The position numbers and the translations under genes were made by a program. A stretch of 64,000 bases of DNA from CADEDV01 sp048498035 (GTDB lineage: Bacteria > Bacteroidota > Bacteroidia > Chitinophagales > Chitinophagaceae). The notes under the pieces are model-generated. The model was given only the letters and a program-made list of their open reading frames with translations. It was not told the origin of the DNA and did no database searches. The stretch is from positions 62,001-126,000 of the forward strand of contig JBEHYT010000010.1 in the NCBI GenBank assembly GCA_048498035.1, written 5' to 3'. Shown in pieces: positions 17,064-25,679 of this stretch. The stretch's first letter is position 1. Every line of letters begins with the position of its first letter.

Positions 17064-19184
17064 TCAGCGTACAAATGATGCGCTTACACCGCCGTCAACA
17101 TTAATAATATTACCGGTTGATTTGTTGAGTAAACCATTGGTAAGTGCAAAGCAGGCGTTGGCAATGTCTTCGGGAAGTATCACTTCATTCAGCAGCGTGC
17201 GTTTTGCATAGTAGGCCGGCAATTCTGCCACGCTGATGCCGTACGCTTTTGCGCGGCCTTCGGCCCAGGCGCCTTCCCAGATCTTACTGTCGCTGATCAC
17301 GGCGTCTGGGTTCACCACATTTACGCGAATATGATCTTTGCCCAGCTCTGCCGCATTCAGGCGACTAAGATGTGTTTGTGCAGCTTTGGCAGAACCATAA
17401 CCGGCATTATTGGGGCCGGACACAAGTGCGTTTTTGCTGACGATATTGATAATATCGCCGCCCAGCGCTTGTTTGCGAAGCAGGTTAACGGCTTCCTGGG
17501 TTACGAAGAACTGGCCTTTTACCAATACGTCATATAAAAGATCCCAGTCTTTTTCAGTATGTTCTTCAATGGGTTTTGAAATGGAAAGACCGGCGCAATT
17601 TACTACGATGTCTATACCACCGAAACTAAGCGCGGCGAGTGCAAAAGCATTTTTGATCTGCTGATGATCGGTTACATCAAGGGGAATTGCTGCAACAAAA
17701 TCTTTATTGTATTTTTTGCTGAATTCTTCTTTTGCGCCTTCGAGCCGGTTGGCGTCATTATCGTTGAGGACAACGCAGGCGCCTTCTTCTATAAATTTTT
17801 TGGCGATGGCTTTCCCGATGCCACCGGCGCTGCCGGTAACGAGTGCAATTTTACCAGCCAGTGCCCGCGGTTTGGGCATTCGTTGCAACTTCGCTTCTTC
17901 CAGCAGCCAGTATTCAATATCAAATGCTTCCTGGCGGGGCAGCGATGTATAAGATGAAATGGCTTCTGCGCCGCGCATCACGTTAATCGCGTTTACATAA
18001 AATTCTGCTGCAACCCTTGCGGTTGACTTATCTTTTGCAAATGTGAACATCCCGACACCGGGGTATAATATTACCACGGGATTGGCATCACGGATGGCAG
18101 GGCTGTCAGGATGTTTGTGTGTTTGATAATAGTTGCTATACATTTCCCGGTAGGCATCAAATTGCGGCGCCAGTTGTTCTTTGAGTGCGGCCAGGTTGGA
18201 AAGATCTGCATCGGGCGCAAGATCAAGCACCAGCGGGCTGATCTTGGTTCGCAGAAAGTGATCCGGGCAACTGGTTCCCATCGGCGCCAGCCGGTCAAGG
18301 TCTTTTGAATTTATAAATTGCAATACAGCATCACTGTCTGTAAAATGCCCATGCATGTGGGTTTGGGAAGAACAGCATCCACGCAGCACGGGTGCCAATG
18401 CAGTTGCCTGCTGAAGGCGCTCTTCCTTAGGTAACGCTTTTATTTTCTCACCACCAAATGCAGGTTTGCCGTTCGCTTTTTCCTCGATGTATGTTGCGCA
18501 GCGTTCAATTACTTCCAATGAATTGAGATAACATTCGTAGGCTGTATTTCCCCAGGTAAATAGACCGTGTGATCCCAGCATGATGCCACGGATGCCGGGG
18601 TTGGCATCCAGGCAGGCGCGAAGTTTTAGCCCGAGGTCAAAACCAGGTCGTTGCCAGGGTATCCAGCCGATGGCGCCGCCAAAGAGTTCTTTTGTAATAG
18701 CTTCACCATCTTTTGCAGCGGCAATGGCGATGGCGGCATCGGGGTGCAGGTGATCAATATGACGGAAGGGTAAAAAGCCATGCAGTGGCGTATCAATGGA
18801 TGGCGCTTTGGATTGAAGGTCAAAAATGCAATGGTTGAAGAGCGCTACCATTTCATCTTCGTGGGCCAGGCCGCGGTACACCTGTGGCAAAGCCAGCAGG
18901 CGTTCTACATAGAGCCCTGCAAGCCCGCTTTTGGTTAATGTGCCAATATCGCCACCCGAACCTTTTACCCACATTACTTCAGTGTCTTTGCCGGTAAGCG
19001 GATCTTTTTCTATGGTTTTGCAGGATGTGTTGCCACCACCGTAATTGGTAATGCGCAGATCGGTGCCAAGCAGATTGGATCGATAGATCAGAAGCGCCAC
19101 TTCATCTCCCGCCAGGGAGGCCGCTTTTGCTTCATCCCACAAATAACTCACGTGTTTGAATGTTTTTGTTGCTGCTGCTGACAT
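17064..19184 (-). CDS. rhaEW: Bifunctional rhamnulose-1-phosphate aldolase / lactaldehyde dehydrogenase
   Basis: Two enzymes in one 706-residue chain. Residues 1 to about 400 form a class II aldolase domain with the zinc-site region (DTPLHGFLPFRHIDHLHPD, with HxH) and IMLGSHGLFTWG. This part would split rhamnulose 1-phosphate into dihydroxyacetone phosphate and L-lactaldehyde. From about 425 to the end is a short-chain dehydrogenase with ALVTGSAGGIGKAIA, the NCAG motif and the catalytic YGSAK segment, expected to oxidise lactaldehyde to lactate. This RhaE-RhaW fusion is known from comparative studies of rhamnose pathways. It is the second gene of the operon. Confidence 0.94.
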   Translation of the reverse strand: MSAAATKTFKHVSYLWDEAKAASLAGDEVALLIYRSNLLGTDLRITNYGGGNTSCKTIEKDPLTGKDTEVMWVKGSGGDIGTLTKSGLAGLYVERLLALPQVYRGLAHEDEMVALFNHCIFDLQSKAPSIDTPLHGFLPFRHIDHLHPDAAIAIAAAKDGEAITKELFGGAIGWIPWQRPGFDLGLKLRACLDANPGIRGIMLGSHGLFTWGNTAYECYLNSLEVIERCATYIEEKANGKPAFGGEKIKALPKEERLQQATALAPVLRGCCSSQTHMHGHFTDSDAVLQFINSKDLDRLAPMGTSCPDHFLRTKISPLVLDLAPDADLSNLAALKEQLAPQFDAYREMYSNYYQTHKHPDSPAIRDANPVVILYPGVGMFTFAKDKSTARVAAEFYVNAINVMRGAEAISSYTSLPRQEAFDIEYWLLEEAKLQRMPKPRALAGKIALVTGSAGGIGKAIAKKFIEEGACVVLNDNDANRLEGAKEEFSKKYNKDFVAAIPLDVTDHQQIKNAFALAALSFGGIDIVVNCAGLSISKPIEEHTEKDWDLLYDVLVKGQFFVTQEAVNLLRKQALGGDIINIVSKNALVSGPNNAGYGSAKAAQTHLSRLNAAELGKDHIRVNVVNPDAVISDSKIWEGAWAEGRAKAYGISVAELPAYYAKRTLLNEVILPEDIANACFALTNGLLNKSTGNIINVDGGVSASFVR

Positions 19185-19218
19185 AACTGTTTTTTTTCAC
19201 GATGCCGTTCCGGCATTT

Positions 19219-20313
19219 CTATTTTAATGAATTGCCATATCCTACTATCAGTACGGCAATGATGATGGCCAGGATACCGATGAATATGGTAGTTTTTGTT
19301 TTTTTACTTACGCCTTTCCATTCTTTCAATACCAGTCCCCACATATTGGCTACAAGAATGATGAAAGCCATGTGGAGGATCCAGGAGCTGGCACCGTTGC
19401 CAAGGCGGCTTTCTCCCATGCCATAGAAGAAAAATTGAAGAAACCAGGTGGTGCCTGCCAGCGCTGCAAAAAGATAGTTGCGCAACAGGGGCGTTTTTTT
19501 ATTACTGTAGTCGCCAAAACTTTTATTGCGCGCATTGAGCACCATGCACCAGGTGAGATTGGTAAGCAATCCACCCCACAACACCACAACATATACTACG
19601 TTGTTACGAAAAAGAAATTCTCCCTGGCCCGGGTGTGCCTGTGTCCAGATTTCATTGGCAACTTCTGCCATAGGCTTGCCCGCGCTAAGGCCAAAATTGA
19701 AGCAGGCACTCAGGATACCTGACACGATAGCTACGAGCATACCCAGCCCGAAACGATATTCCGTTTTTGCCAATACGCCGTGTGGATCTGCGGTATTGCC
19801 GCCAAGTTCTTTTTCTTTCATCATGCCCGCTTTGCCACAAATGATAAGCGCCACTACACAGGTGGCTAGTCCAATCAGCACCGTTTTTCCCCATGCGGTT
19901 CCAACCAGCACAGCAATGGTATCATTGCCGGCTTCCGGGAAAAACTGGTAATATACAGAGGGGATAAGGGCGCCAAAGACCATGCATAGACCAAGGATAA
20001 TGCTGCTGCCCAGGGAAACGCCCAGGTAGCGAACGCCGAGACCGTAGGTAAGACCGCCAATACCCCATAGAATACCAAAAAGAAAAGTGTAAAGCAGGGT
20101 AGTGGTGGGAGTATTAGAAATGATGTCTGCAAAACCCGGAATGGTAAGCCATGCTGCCAGCGGCGGCACAATCAGCCAGGAAAAAATGCCGCCTACAATC
20201 CAGTAACTTTCCCAATGCCAGCCTTTTACCTTTTTGTAGGGCATATAAAAGCTGCCGGAAGCAAACCCACCTATAAAGTGGAAAAGGACACCGAGAAGGA
20301 TTTCAAATTTCAT
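19219..20313 (-). CDS. rhaT: L-rhamnose-proton symporter
   Basis: Inner-membrane L-rhamnose/H+ symporter of the RhaT family, 364 residues with about ten hydrophobic helices. It begins FEILLGVLFHFIGGFASGSFYMPYKKVK, a strong family signature, and contains GGLTYGLGVRYLGVSLG (near 85-100) and the C-terminal WFLQFFFYGMGESRLG segment. It is the first gene of the rhamnose operon, 34 bp upstream of the aldolase/dehydrogenase gene, and is divergent from the GntR regulator. Uptake by RhaT followed by isomerisation, phosphorylation and cleavage gives a complete pathway in this cluster. Confidence 0.96.
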   Translation of the reverse strand: MKFEILLGVLFHFIGGFASGSFYMPYKKVKGWHWESYWIVGGIFSWLIVPPLAAWLTIPGFADIISNTPTTTLLYTFLFGILWGIGGLTYGLGVRYLGVSLGSSIILGLCMVFGALIPSVYYQFFPEAGNDTIAVLVGTAWGKTVLIGLATCVVALIICGKAGMMKEKELGGNTADPHGVLAKTEYRFGLGMLVAIVSGILSACFNFGLSAGKPMAEVANEIWTQAHPGQGEFLFRNNVVYVVVLWGGLLTNLTWCMVLNARNKSFGDYSNKKTPLLRNYLFAALAGTTWFLQFFFYGMGESRLGNGASSWILHMAFIILVANMWGLVLKEWKGVSKKTKTTIFIGILAIIIAVLIVGYGNSLK

Positions 20314-20377
20314 ACAATTATTTTCTTATGGCAAAGCTGAATGGAAATTAAAAATAGCAGGGGGTGGCAGATTAGCC

Positions 20378-20393
20378 GTCATGCCCTGTCATG
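20378..20393. promoter_or_regulatory. GTCATG direct repeat in the rhamnose intergenic region
   Basis: GTCATG occurs at 20378-20383 and again at 20388-20393, ten bases apart, so both lie on the same face of the helix. The repeat sits between the divergent rhaT and GntR-regulator genes and could be an operator half-site pair. Inferred from position only. Confidence 0.4.
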
Positions 20394-20420
20394 GTTTGAT
20401 ACTTAATTCGTTGTAGATTG
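20394..20420 (+). promoter_or_regulatory. Possible promoter of the GntR regulator gene
   Basis: TTTG at 20394-20397 and TAGATTGC at 20413-20420, close to TAnnTTTG, have roughly the spacing of Bacteroidota -33/-7 elements. The 20-bp palindrome lies just downstream. Weak match. Confidence 0.3.
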
Positions 20421-20438
20421 CAACCCGTATTTAACCCA

Positions 20439-20458
20439 TTTCCGCCCGCGGGCGGAAA
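20439..20458. promoter_or_regulatory. Perfect 20-bp palindrome upstream of the GntR regulator
   Basis: TTTCCGCCCG is followed immediately by its reverse complement CGGGCGGAAA with no spacer, ending 20 bp before the regulator start codon at 20479. A loop-less perfect palindrome is typical of a dimer-binding operator. It is GC-rich with no T run, so it is not a standard terminator. It is the best candidate for the GntR-regulator autoregulatory site. Confidence 0.6.
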
Positions 20459-20478
20459 GCCATCAATTGTTTACCAGT

Positions 20479-21510
20479 ATGAAGCAGTCGCCCATTGTTA
20501 AATATGTGGACATTGATTTTTACTCTGCCACGCCTAAATACCTGCAGCTTGCCAACTGCATTATTAAGGCTATACGTGAGAAAAAGATACAGGAAAATGA
20601 CGTGCTGCCTTCTATCAATGAATTGAGCTTTGAGTTTGAAATTTCAAGAGATACCGCGGAGAAAGGTTATAAGTATCTGAAAAAGCAGGGTATCCTGGGA
20701 TCGGTGCCCGGAAAAGGCTATTTTATCAGGAGTACCGAAGTAAGCCAGTCGCTGAAAATATTCCTGTTGTTCAACAAACTCAGCGCGCACAAAAAAATAA
20801 TTTACGATTCATTTGTTGCTACGTTGGGAGACCTTGCTGGGGTAGATTTTTACATTTATAATAACGATTATTCTCATTTCAAAAAATTGTTGGCGAACCA
20901 GAAAGAGGTTTATACGCATTATGTTATTATTCCACACTTTTTGGATACGGTGGAAAATGTGCACGAGGTGATCAACAGCATTCCAAAATCAAAATTGGTA
21001 TTGATGGATAAGCTGGTGCCGGGAGTGGATGGAGATTACGCAGCCGTGTACGAAGATTTTGAAAAGGATATTTACAATGCGCTGGAGCAGGCGTTGCCGC
21101 AATTGCAGAAGTATGAAACACTGAAGATTATTTTCCCGGAATACACATATTACCCGGATGAGATACTGAAGGGCTTTTGCGCATTTTGTGATCAGTATGC
21201 GTTCAGTTATAAAATTGTAAATGATATCCGTGCGGAAAAAGTACAGAAGGGAGAAGTATATATTAACCTGATGGAAGACGACCTGGTGGTGCTGATTGAA
21301 AAGATCATGGCTGGCCGCCTGCAGGTGGGCCAGGATGTGGGTGTCATTTCTTATAATGAAACGCCGCTGAAGAAATTAATCCTCAACGGCATTACCACCA
21401 TCTCTACCGATTTTGAAATGATGGGCAGGAAGTCGGCCGAAATGATCCTTAATCACACTGCTGAACATATCGCCATACCATTCAGCCTTAACCTTCGCCC
21501 ATCGCTTTAA
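20479..21510 (+). CDS. GntR-family regulator with LacI-like ligand domain (probable rhamnose regulator)
   Basis: Transcription factor of 343 residues. The N-terminal winged helix (about 15-80) has the GntR pattern: YLQLANCIIKAIREKKIQ, LPSINELSFEFEISRDTAEKGYKYL and the wing GKGYFI. Residues about 90-343 resemble a periplasmic-binding-protein-like sensor (VLMDKLVP, VGVISYNETPL), as in LacI and AraR-type GntR proteins. Divergent placement from rhaT suggests that it controls the rhamnose operon, possibly with rhamnose or rhamnulose as effector. An in-frame TTG at 20467 exists, but the ATG at 20479 is the natural start. Confidence 0.9.
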   Translation: MKQSPIVKYVDIDFYSATPKYLQLANCIIKAIREKKIQENDVLPSINELSFEFEISRDTAEKGYKYLKKQGILGSVPGKGYFIRSTEVSQSLKIFLLFNKLSAHKKIIYDSFVATLGDLAGVDFYIYNNDYSHFKKLLANQKEVYTHYVIIPHFLDTVENVHEVINSIPKSKLVLMDKLVPGVDGDYAAVYEDFEKDIYNALEQALPQLQKYETLKIIFPEYTYYPDEILKGFCAFCDQYAFSYKIVNDIRAEKVQKGEVYINLMEDDLVVLIEKIMAGRLQVGQDVGVISYNETPLKKLILNGITTISTDFEMMGRKSAEMILNHTAEHIAIPFSLNLRPSL

Positions 21511-22092
21511 TTATTTCAGTGCTTTTTGCAGTTCTTCGGCTTTGTCAAGATGTCCCTGTAATTTGGGGATCATATCATTGATAAAGTTGCGAACCGTTTC
21601 ATCTTTTACATCGTCAGATGCTTTTTTGAACATATCGATCGTGGATTTGTGGGCATCCACTAAGTGATTTACATAGGCTTTGTCGAATGCAGATCCTTTT
21701 TTTGCTGTAATATCATTGATAGTATTCTGGTGTTCGGTGCTGATAGCGGCCGGGAGTGTTACATTCCGTTGGGCTGCCAGTTGTTTCAGTTGATCGTTTG
21801 CAACGCTATGATCCTGCACCAGCATATTGGCCAGTGCCTTCACGCGCTTGTCGCTCGCCTGGTTTTCAGCAGCCTGGCTCAATTGTACTTCTGCCATTCC
21901 GCCGTCGGCGGCTTTTACAAAAAAATCACTTGTTGCGGCATCGGCTGCATACATGCCGGTGCTGTCTGCCATATCACGTTTAGCTGCGTTGGTTGAATCA
22001 GCTACATCCGTTGCGTCCTTCGTATTATTGTTGCAGGCCGCCATTGCAAGGGTTGCCAGCGCCAGTAATCCGGTAGTTGCCAGTAGTTTCAT
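21511..22092 (-). CDS. DUF4142 lipoprotein
   Basis: Lipoprotein of 193 residues with a signal peptide ending TLAMAAC (about Cys19), then an acidic Thr/Asp-rich linker and a DUF4142 domain (about 55-190). The domain is an all-helical ferritin-like bundle with FFVKAADGGMAEVQLSQAAE, KALANMLVQDHSVANDQLK and FDKAYVNHLVDAHKSTIDMFKKA. DUF4142 proteins are periplasmic or outer-membrane-anchored, often stress-associated and of unproven biochemistry. It converges on the GntR regulator gene, the stop codons being directly adjacent. Confidence 0.92.
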   Translation of the reverse strand: MKLLATTGLLALATLAMAACNNNTKDATDVADSTNAAKRDMADSTGMYAADAATSDFFVKAADGGMAEVQLSQAAENQASDKRVKALANMLVQDHSVANDQLKQLAAQRNVTLPAAISTEHQNTINDITAKKGSAFDKAYVNHLVDAHKSTIDMFKKASDDVKDETVRNFINDMIPKLQGHLDKAEELQKALK

Positions 22093-22255
22093 AATAATTT
22101 GTTTTTGTTAAAAGCAGCAAGAATGCTGCCACGCCCGTTTATCCCTGTTTTTTTCAATTATCTCCCCGGCGGGGGAAAAACTATCTACGTTGACATGGTG
22201 AAAAACCACCCCGGTTTATGGCAATTTTTTTGATACTTCATTTGAAAGTGAAATC

Positions 22256-23356
22256 ATGAAGGGGAAACCAAACGAAGCGTCAGGATCATCCAGATGCGGA
22301 CTTGCCATTGTGGGCATCGGAGAGTTTACGGAAACACAACTTATTCCGGCAATTGAAAAAAGCAGGTTTTGCAGGCTTGTTTCTATTGTAACTGATACAC
22401 GGGAAAAGGTAAAGCAGTATGCGGACAAGTATAAACTGGACGAAGGCAATTGTTATACCTATGAAACCTTTGATCAGTGCGCCGAAAATGCGGCTATCGA
22501 TTATGTTTATATCGCATTGCCAAACGGGCTGCATGAATCGTGGACGCGCAGGGCTGCTGCTGCCGGCAAGCATGTATTATGTGAGAAGCCGATGGCGACC
22601 AGTGCTGCAGCCTGCAACCGCATGATAGATGCCTGCCGGGAAGCCGGCGTATTGCTTTCCATCGGTTACAGGCTCCATTTTGAGCCATTCAACCGCGAGA
22701 TCATGCGGTTGGCGACTCACGAGGTATTTGGACCCGTTCAGCATATTATTGCCCGCCGGGGCATTATCGCCCGGGAACCGGGCTGGCGAAATGATAGGGC
22801 ATTATCGGGCGGTGGCGCCCTGATGGATTTGGGGATTTATTGCCTGCAGGCGGCCATTTATGTAATGGGAAAAAATCCAACAGCAGTTTCGGCGCGCGAA
22901 GGAGAGAAACGCAGTCCCTCAGCATTTGACAGTGTGGAAGAATCCCTGTTTTTTCAATTGGAATTTCCCGGCGGTGTTTTGGCAGACTGCAGCTGTTCCT
23001 ATGCAGAAGAAATGGACGAGTTGCGGGTATTTACCAGTCGCGGCGAGATGGGTCTTTCACCGGCTTTTTCGTATGAAGGTTTTGCGGGCTATTCGCCCGA
23101 AGGGCCATTGCGGGAAAAGGCTGTTGATCCGTTGGTGGAGCAGCTTGATGATTTTGCGATAGCTATTCATCAAAATAAATCGTCACTTGTATCCGGCGAA
23201 ATGGGAAAACGGGATCTGCTGTTAATTGACGCAATCTATCGCGCGATGTACACGGGTGAAAAAATAATGCTGGATGTTGGCAGTATTCCACCACCAGAGC
23301 AAATCAACTGGGCGGGTTCTTATAGCTGGCTGGAACAATCCCATCTCAGGTTTTAA
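22256..23356 (+). CDS. Gfo/Idh/MocA family oxidoreductase
   Basis: NAD(P)-dependent oxidoreductase of 366 residues. Residues about 10-130 form the Rossmann fold with LAIVGIGEFTETQLIPAI (a GxGxF variant of the dinucleotide loop), the YIALPNGLH segment and the family hallmark CEKPMATS (near 108-115). Residues about 140-350 form the C-terminal alpha/beta domain with GGGALMDLGIYCLQAAIYVMG. Members act on sugars, inositols or related polyols. The substrate is not readable here, and the neighbours give no clear pathway. It appears monocistronic, ending at the hairpin at 23365. Confidence 0.93.
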   Translation: MKGKPNEASGSSRCGLAIVGIGEFTETQLIPAIEKSRFCRLVSIVTDTREKVKQYADKYKLDEGNCYTYETFDQCAENAAIDYVYIALPNGLHESWTRRAAAAGKHVLCEKPMATSAAACNRMIDACREAGVLLSIGYRLHFEPFNREIMRLATHEVFGPVQHIIARRGIIAREPGWRNDRALSGGGALMDLGIYCLQAAIYVMGKNPTAVSAREGEKRSPSAFDSVEESLFFQLEFPGGVLADCSCSYAEEMDELRVFTSRGEMGLSPAFSYEGFAGYSPEGPLREKAVDPLVEQLDDFAIAIHQNKSSLVSGEMGKRDLLLIDAIYRAMYTGEKIMLDVGSIPPPEQINWAGSYSWLEQSHLRF

Positions 23357-23361
23357 TAAAA

Positions 23362-23395
23362 AAAAGGGTTTTGGCGTAAACCAAAACCCCTTGTT
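23362..23395. terminator. Bidirectional terminator between the Gfo/Idh/MocA and SDR genes
   Basis: GGGTTTTGG pairs with CCAAAACCC around CGTAAA. The plus strand reads on into a T-rich TTGTTT tail, and the minus strand into a run of nine T. It can therefore stop the plus-strand oxidoreductase and the minus-strand SDR transcript. Confidence 0.85.
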
Positions 23396-23506
23396 TCTCA
23401 TTCATCCGGGTTTTTTCTTGGATTGCTCTTTGATAATGCCCGTTTGTCTGAGATTCGATTAGTAAAGTGCGATAACCATGCCAGCACCTCTTTTTGTGCA
23501 TAACTT

Positions 23507-24376
23507 CTAACCATTAATTATTTCGCCGCCGTTGGGATGTAAAAACTGCCCGGAAATATAGCTGGAATCGCTGCAGGCCAGGAAGAGATAGCTGGGCGCT
23601 ACTTCTACAGGCTGACCGGCTCGCTGCATCGGTGCGTCGCTGCCGTGGCGTGCTGCTTTTTTCCCTTTAAAGCTTGCGGGGATCAGGGGAGTCCAGATAG
23701 GTCCGGGCGCTACGCCATTCACGCGGATGCCCTTTTTTACCAGGTTGGCCGAAAGGCTGCGGGTGAATGAAACAATGGCGCCTTTGGTGGAGGAATAATC
23801 GATGAGTGCCGGGCTGCCGCGGTAAGCGGTTACGGAGGAGGTATTAATGATAGCGCTTCCTTTTTTCATGTGGGGCAGCGCTGCACGGGTAACCCAGATA
23901 TAGGAGAAAATATTCGTGGCAAAGGTTTTTGTGAGCTGGCGGGTGGTGATTTCTTCCAATCGTTTATGTTCGTAATGTATAGCTGCGTTGTTTACAAGGA
24001 TATCTATTCTCCCATATTCTTTTACCGTTTTCCTGACGATGGTTTCGCAGTGCCGTTCGCGCGATAGGTCGCCGGGCAGCAGCAGGCATTTTCGCCCATA
24101 TTGTTCTTCAATAATACGTTTGGTATTTTTTGCATCCCGGTGTTCTTCCAGGTAGGCAATAGCAACATCGGCGCCTTCTTTGGCAAAAAGGATGGCTACG
24201 GCTTTGCCAATGCCGCTGTCTCCGCCGGAAATGAGGGCTACTTTATTTTTTAATTTATTGCTGCCTTCCACCGAGAGATCATCGGTTACGGGTATGGGTT
24301 TCATTTCCTGTTGTACACCCGGCCGCCGCTGGTGTTGTGCTTTCCTCAGGGGCCGCTTCTTTCCACTTTTTTGCAT
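23507..24376 (-). CDS. Short-chain dehydrogenase (YghA/general-stress type)
   Basis: SDR oxidoreductase of 289 residues with the long N-terminal extension typical of the YghA/GsiB-neighbour group: basic residues 1-35, then KLKNKVALISGGDSGIGKAVA (dinucleotide loop near 42-62), NNAAIHYEH, a Ser of the active site in NTSSVTAY and the catalytic YSSTKGAI (Tyr and Lys near 200-204). It probably reduces an aldehyde or ketone with NADPH; the substrate is unknown. Genes of this subgroup are frequent in general stress regulons, which fits the stress-type genes downstream. Confidence 0.92.
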   Translation of the reverse strand: MQKSGKKRPLRKAQHQRRPGVQQEMKPIPVTDDLSVEGSNKLKNKVALISGGDSGIGKAVAILFAKEGADVAIAYLEEHRDAKNTKRIIEEQYGRKCLLLPGDLSRERHCETIVRKTVKEYGRIDILVNNAAIHYEHKRLEEITTRQLTKTFATNIFSYIWVTRAALPHMKKGSAIINTSSVTAYRGSPALIDYSSTKGAIVSFTRSLSANLVKKGIRVNGVAPGPIWTPLIPASFKGKKAARHGSDAPMQRAGQPVEVAPSYLFLACSDSSYISGQFLHPNGGEIING

Positions 24377-24537
24377 AGTTGTTTTTTATAAGACGTGCGG
24401 AAATTTCCATACCAGTTTTTAAAGTGGGGCGGTGGTTGAAGAATTTCTTCCCCGTTCCCATCACGCGGAGCGCCTTTTAAGCATGATTTTTTACGGCACG
24501 GAATTTTCTAATTGATTACCTATAAACCTTATAAGTG

Positions 24538-24765
24538 ATGATGGTGAATAATGAGAGAAGCTTGCAACTGTTGGATCAGCCGAAATTGGCAATTATCAAG
24601 AGCATTGATTTAAAGCTGATCGCTGCTCCCGATGAACGGGAGATGCAACGGCCCAAACGCAAGCGGAGGAATCGAAAAGAAACGAAAGACAATCCGTTCC
24701 AAAATTGGTGTATGCCCGACCAGGGGTCGCGCTATATCAAACCGAATACCTATGATTTTTTTTGA
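24538..24765 (+). CDS. Small basic protein, hypothetical
   Basis: Unrecognised protein of about 75 residues. The first half is amphipathic (SLQLLDQPKLAIIKSIDLKLI), and the centre is strongly basic with a run of Lys/Arg (RPKRKRRNRKETK). The end is aromatic. It could be a nucleic-acid-binding protein, but no family was recognised. It is followed by a terminator-like hairpin and precedes the Ku gene on the same strand. Several ATG codons lie at the start; I take 24538. Confidence 0.45.
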   Translation: MMVNNERSLQLLDQPKLAIIKSIDLKLIAAPDEREMQRPKRKRRNRKETKDNPFQNWCMPDQGSRYIKPNTYDFF

Positions 24766-24798
24766 TTTTCACGGGACACCGCGAAAATAACTATCAGC

Positions 24799-24846
24799 AA
24801 AAAGTGGGGCCGTCTCGTGATTTCGGGGCTGCCCCTTTTTATTTTT
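24799..24846 (+). terminator. Terminator after the small basic protein gene
   Basis: GTGGGGC pairs with GCCCC over a long loop and is followed by TTTTTATTTTT. It lies 34 bp after the stop codon and upstream of the Ku gene. Confidence 0.6.
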
Positions 24847-24902
24847 AACTGACGCAGATCATAATAAGTATTAAAAAATAGTACGAACTTAAAAGAAAAC
24901 TT

Positions 24903-25679
24903 ATGCGTGCAATCTGGAGCGGAGCCATTGGGTTTGGACTGGTCAACATCCCGGTTAAGTTATTCAGCGCTGTGCAGGGTAGTGAACTGGACCTGGATAT
25001 GCTTGATAAAAAAGATCACGCGAATATCCATTTTCAACGTGTGAATGCCAATACCGGCAAAGAAGTGGCTTGGAAAAACATTGTTCGTGGTTATAAGATC
25101 GATGATCGCTATGTGGTATTAACAGAAGAAGATTTTGCAGCGGCCAGCCCGGAAAAAAATAAGACGATTAATATTGAAGAATTTATTGATGAAACGGCCA
25201 TTGATTCCATGTATTATGAAGTACCATATTACCTGCAGCCTGATAAATCCGGTGTTCGTGCTTATGCATTGTTGCGTGATGCATTGAAAAAATCAGGGAA
25301 AGTAGGGCTGGGCAGTTTTGTGCTGCGCAACCGGGAAAGCCTGGTACTGATCAAACCGCATGACAAACTGCTTGTGCTGAATAAGATCCGGTTTGACCAG
25401 GAAATACGGGATCCTGCAGATTTAAAAATCCCCGCTTCCACTACCAAGCCTTCCGAAATGAAGATGGCGCTGGCGCTGATCAAACAGTTGACAGGTAAAT
25501 TTGATATTTCTGCTTATAAGGATACCTATTCAGAAAAGCTGCTAAAACTGATTAAACAAAAAGCCAAAGGCAAGAAGGTGGCCCCTGCACACATGAAGGT
25601 GGTGCATTCCCGTACGCGGGACATTATGTCTCAATTAAAGGCCAGTCTTTCCTCCGGCTCTAAACGAAAAGCATCCTGA
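24903..25679 (+). CDS. ku: Ku homodimer protein of bacterial NHEJ
   Basis: Bacterial Ku binds double-strand DNA ends as a ring and recruits LigD. The 258-residue chain starts with the family signature MRAIWSGAIGFGLVNIPVKLFSA and continues through DMLDKKDHANIHFQRVNANTGKEV and YYEVPYYLQPDKSG (near 105) to the basic C-terminal tail (QKAKGKKVAPAHM and SGSKRKAS). It overlaps the phosphoesterase gene by one base (TGATG) and heads a four-gene NHEJ operon. Confidence 0.97.
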   Translation: MRAIWSGAIGFGLVNIPVKLFSAVQGSELDLDMLDKKDHANIHFQRVNANTGKEVAWKNIVRGYKIDDRYVVLTEEDFAAASPEKNKTINIEEFIDETAIDSMYYEVPYYLQPDKSGVRAYALLRDALKKSGKVGLGSFVLRNRESLVLIKPHDKLLVLNKIRFDQEIRDPADLKIPASTTKPSEMKMALALIKQLTGKFDISAYKDTYSEKLLKLIKQKAKGKKVAPAHMKVVHSRTRDIMSQLKASLSSGSKRKAS

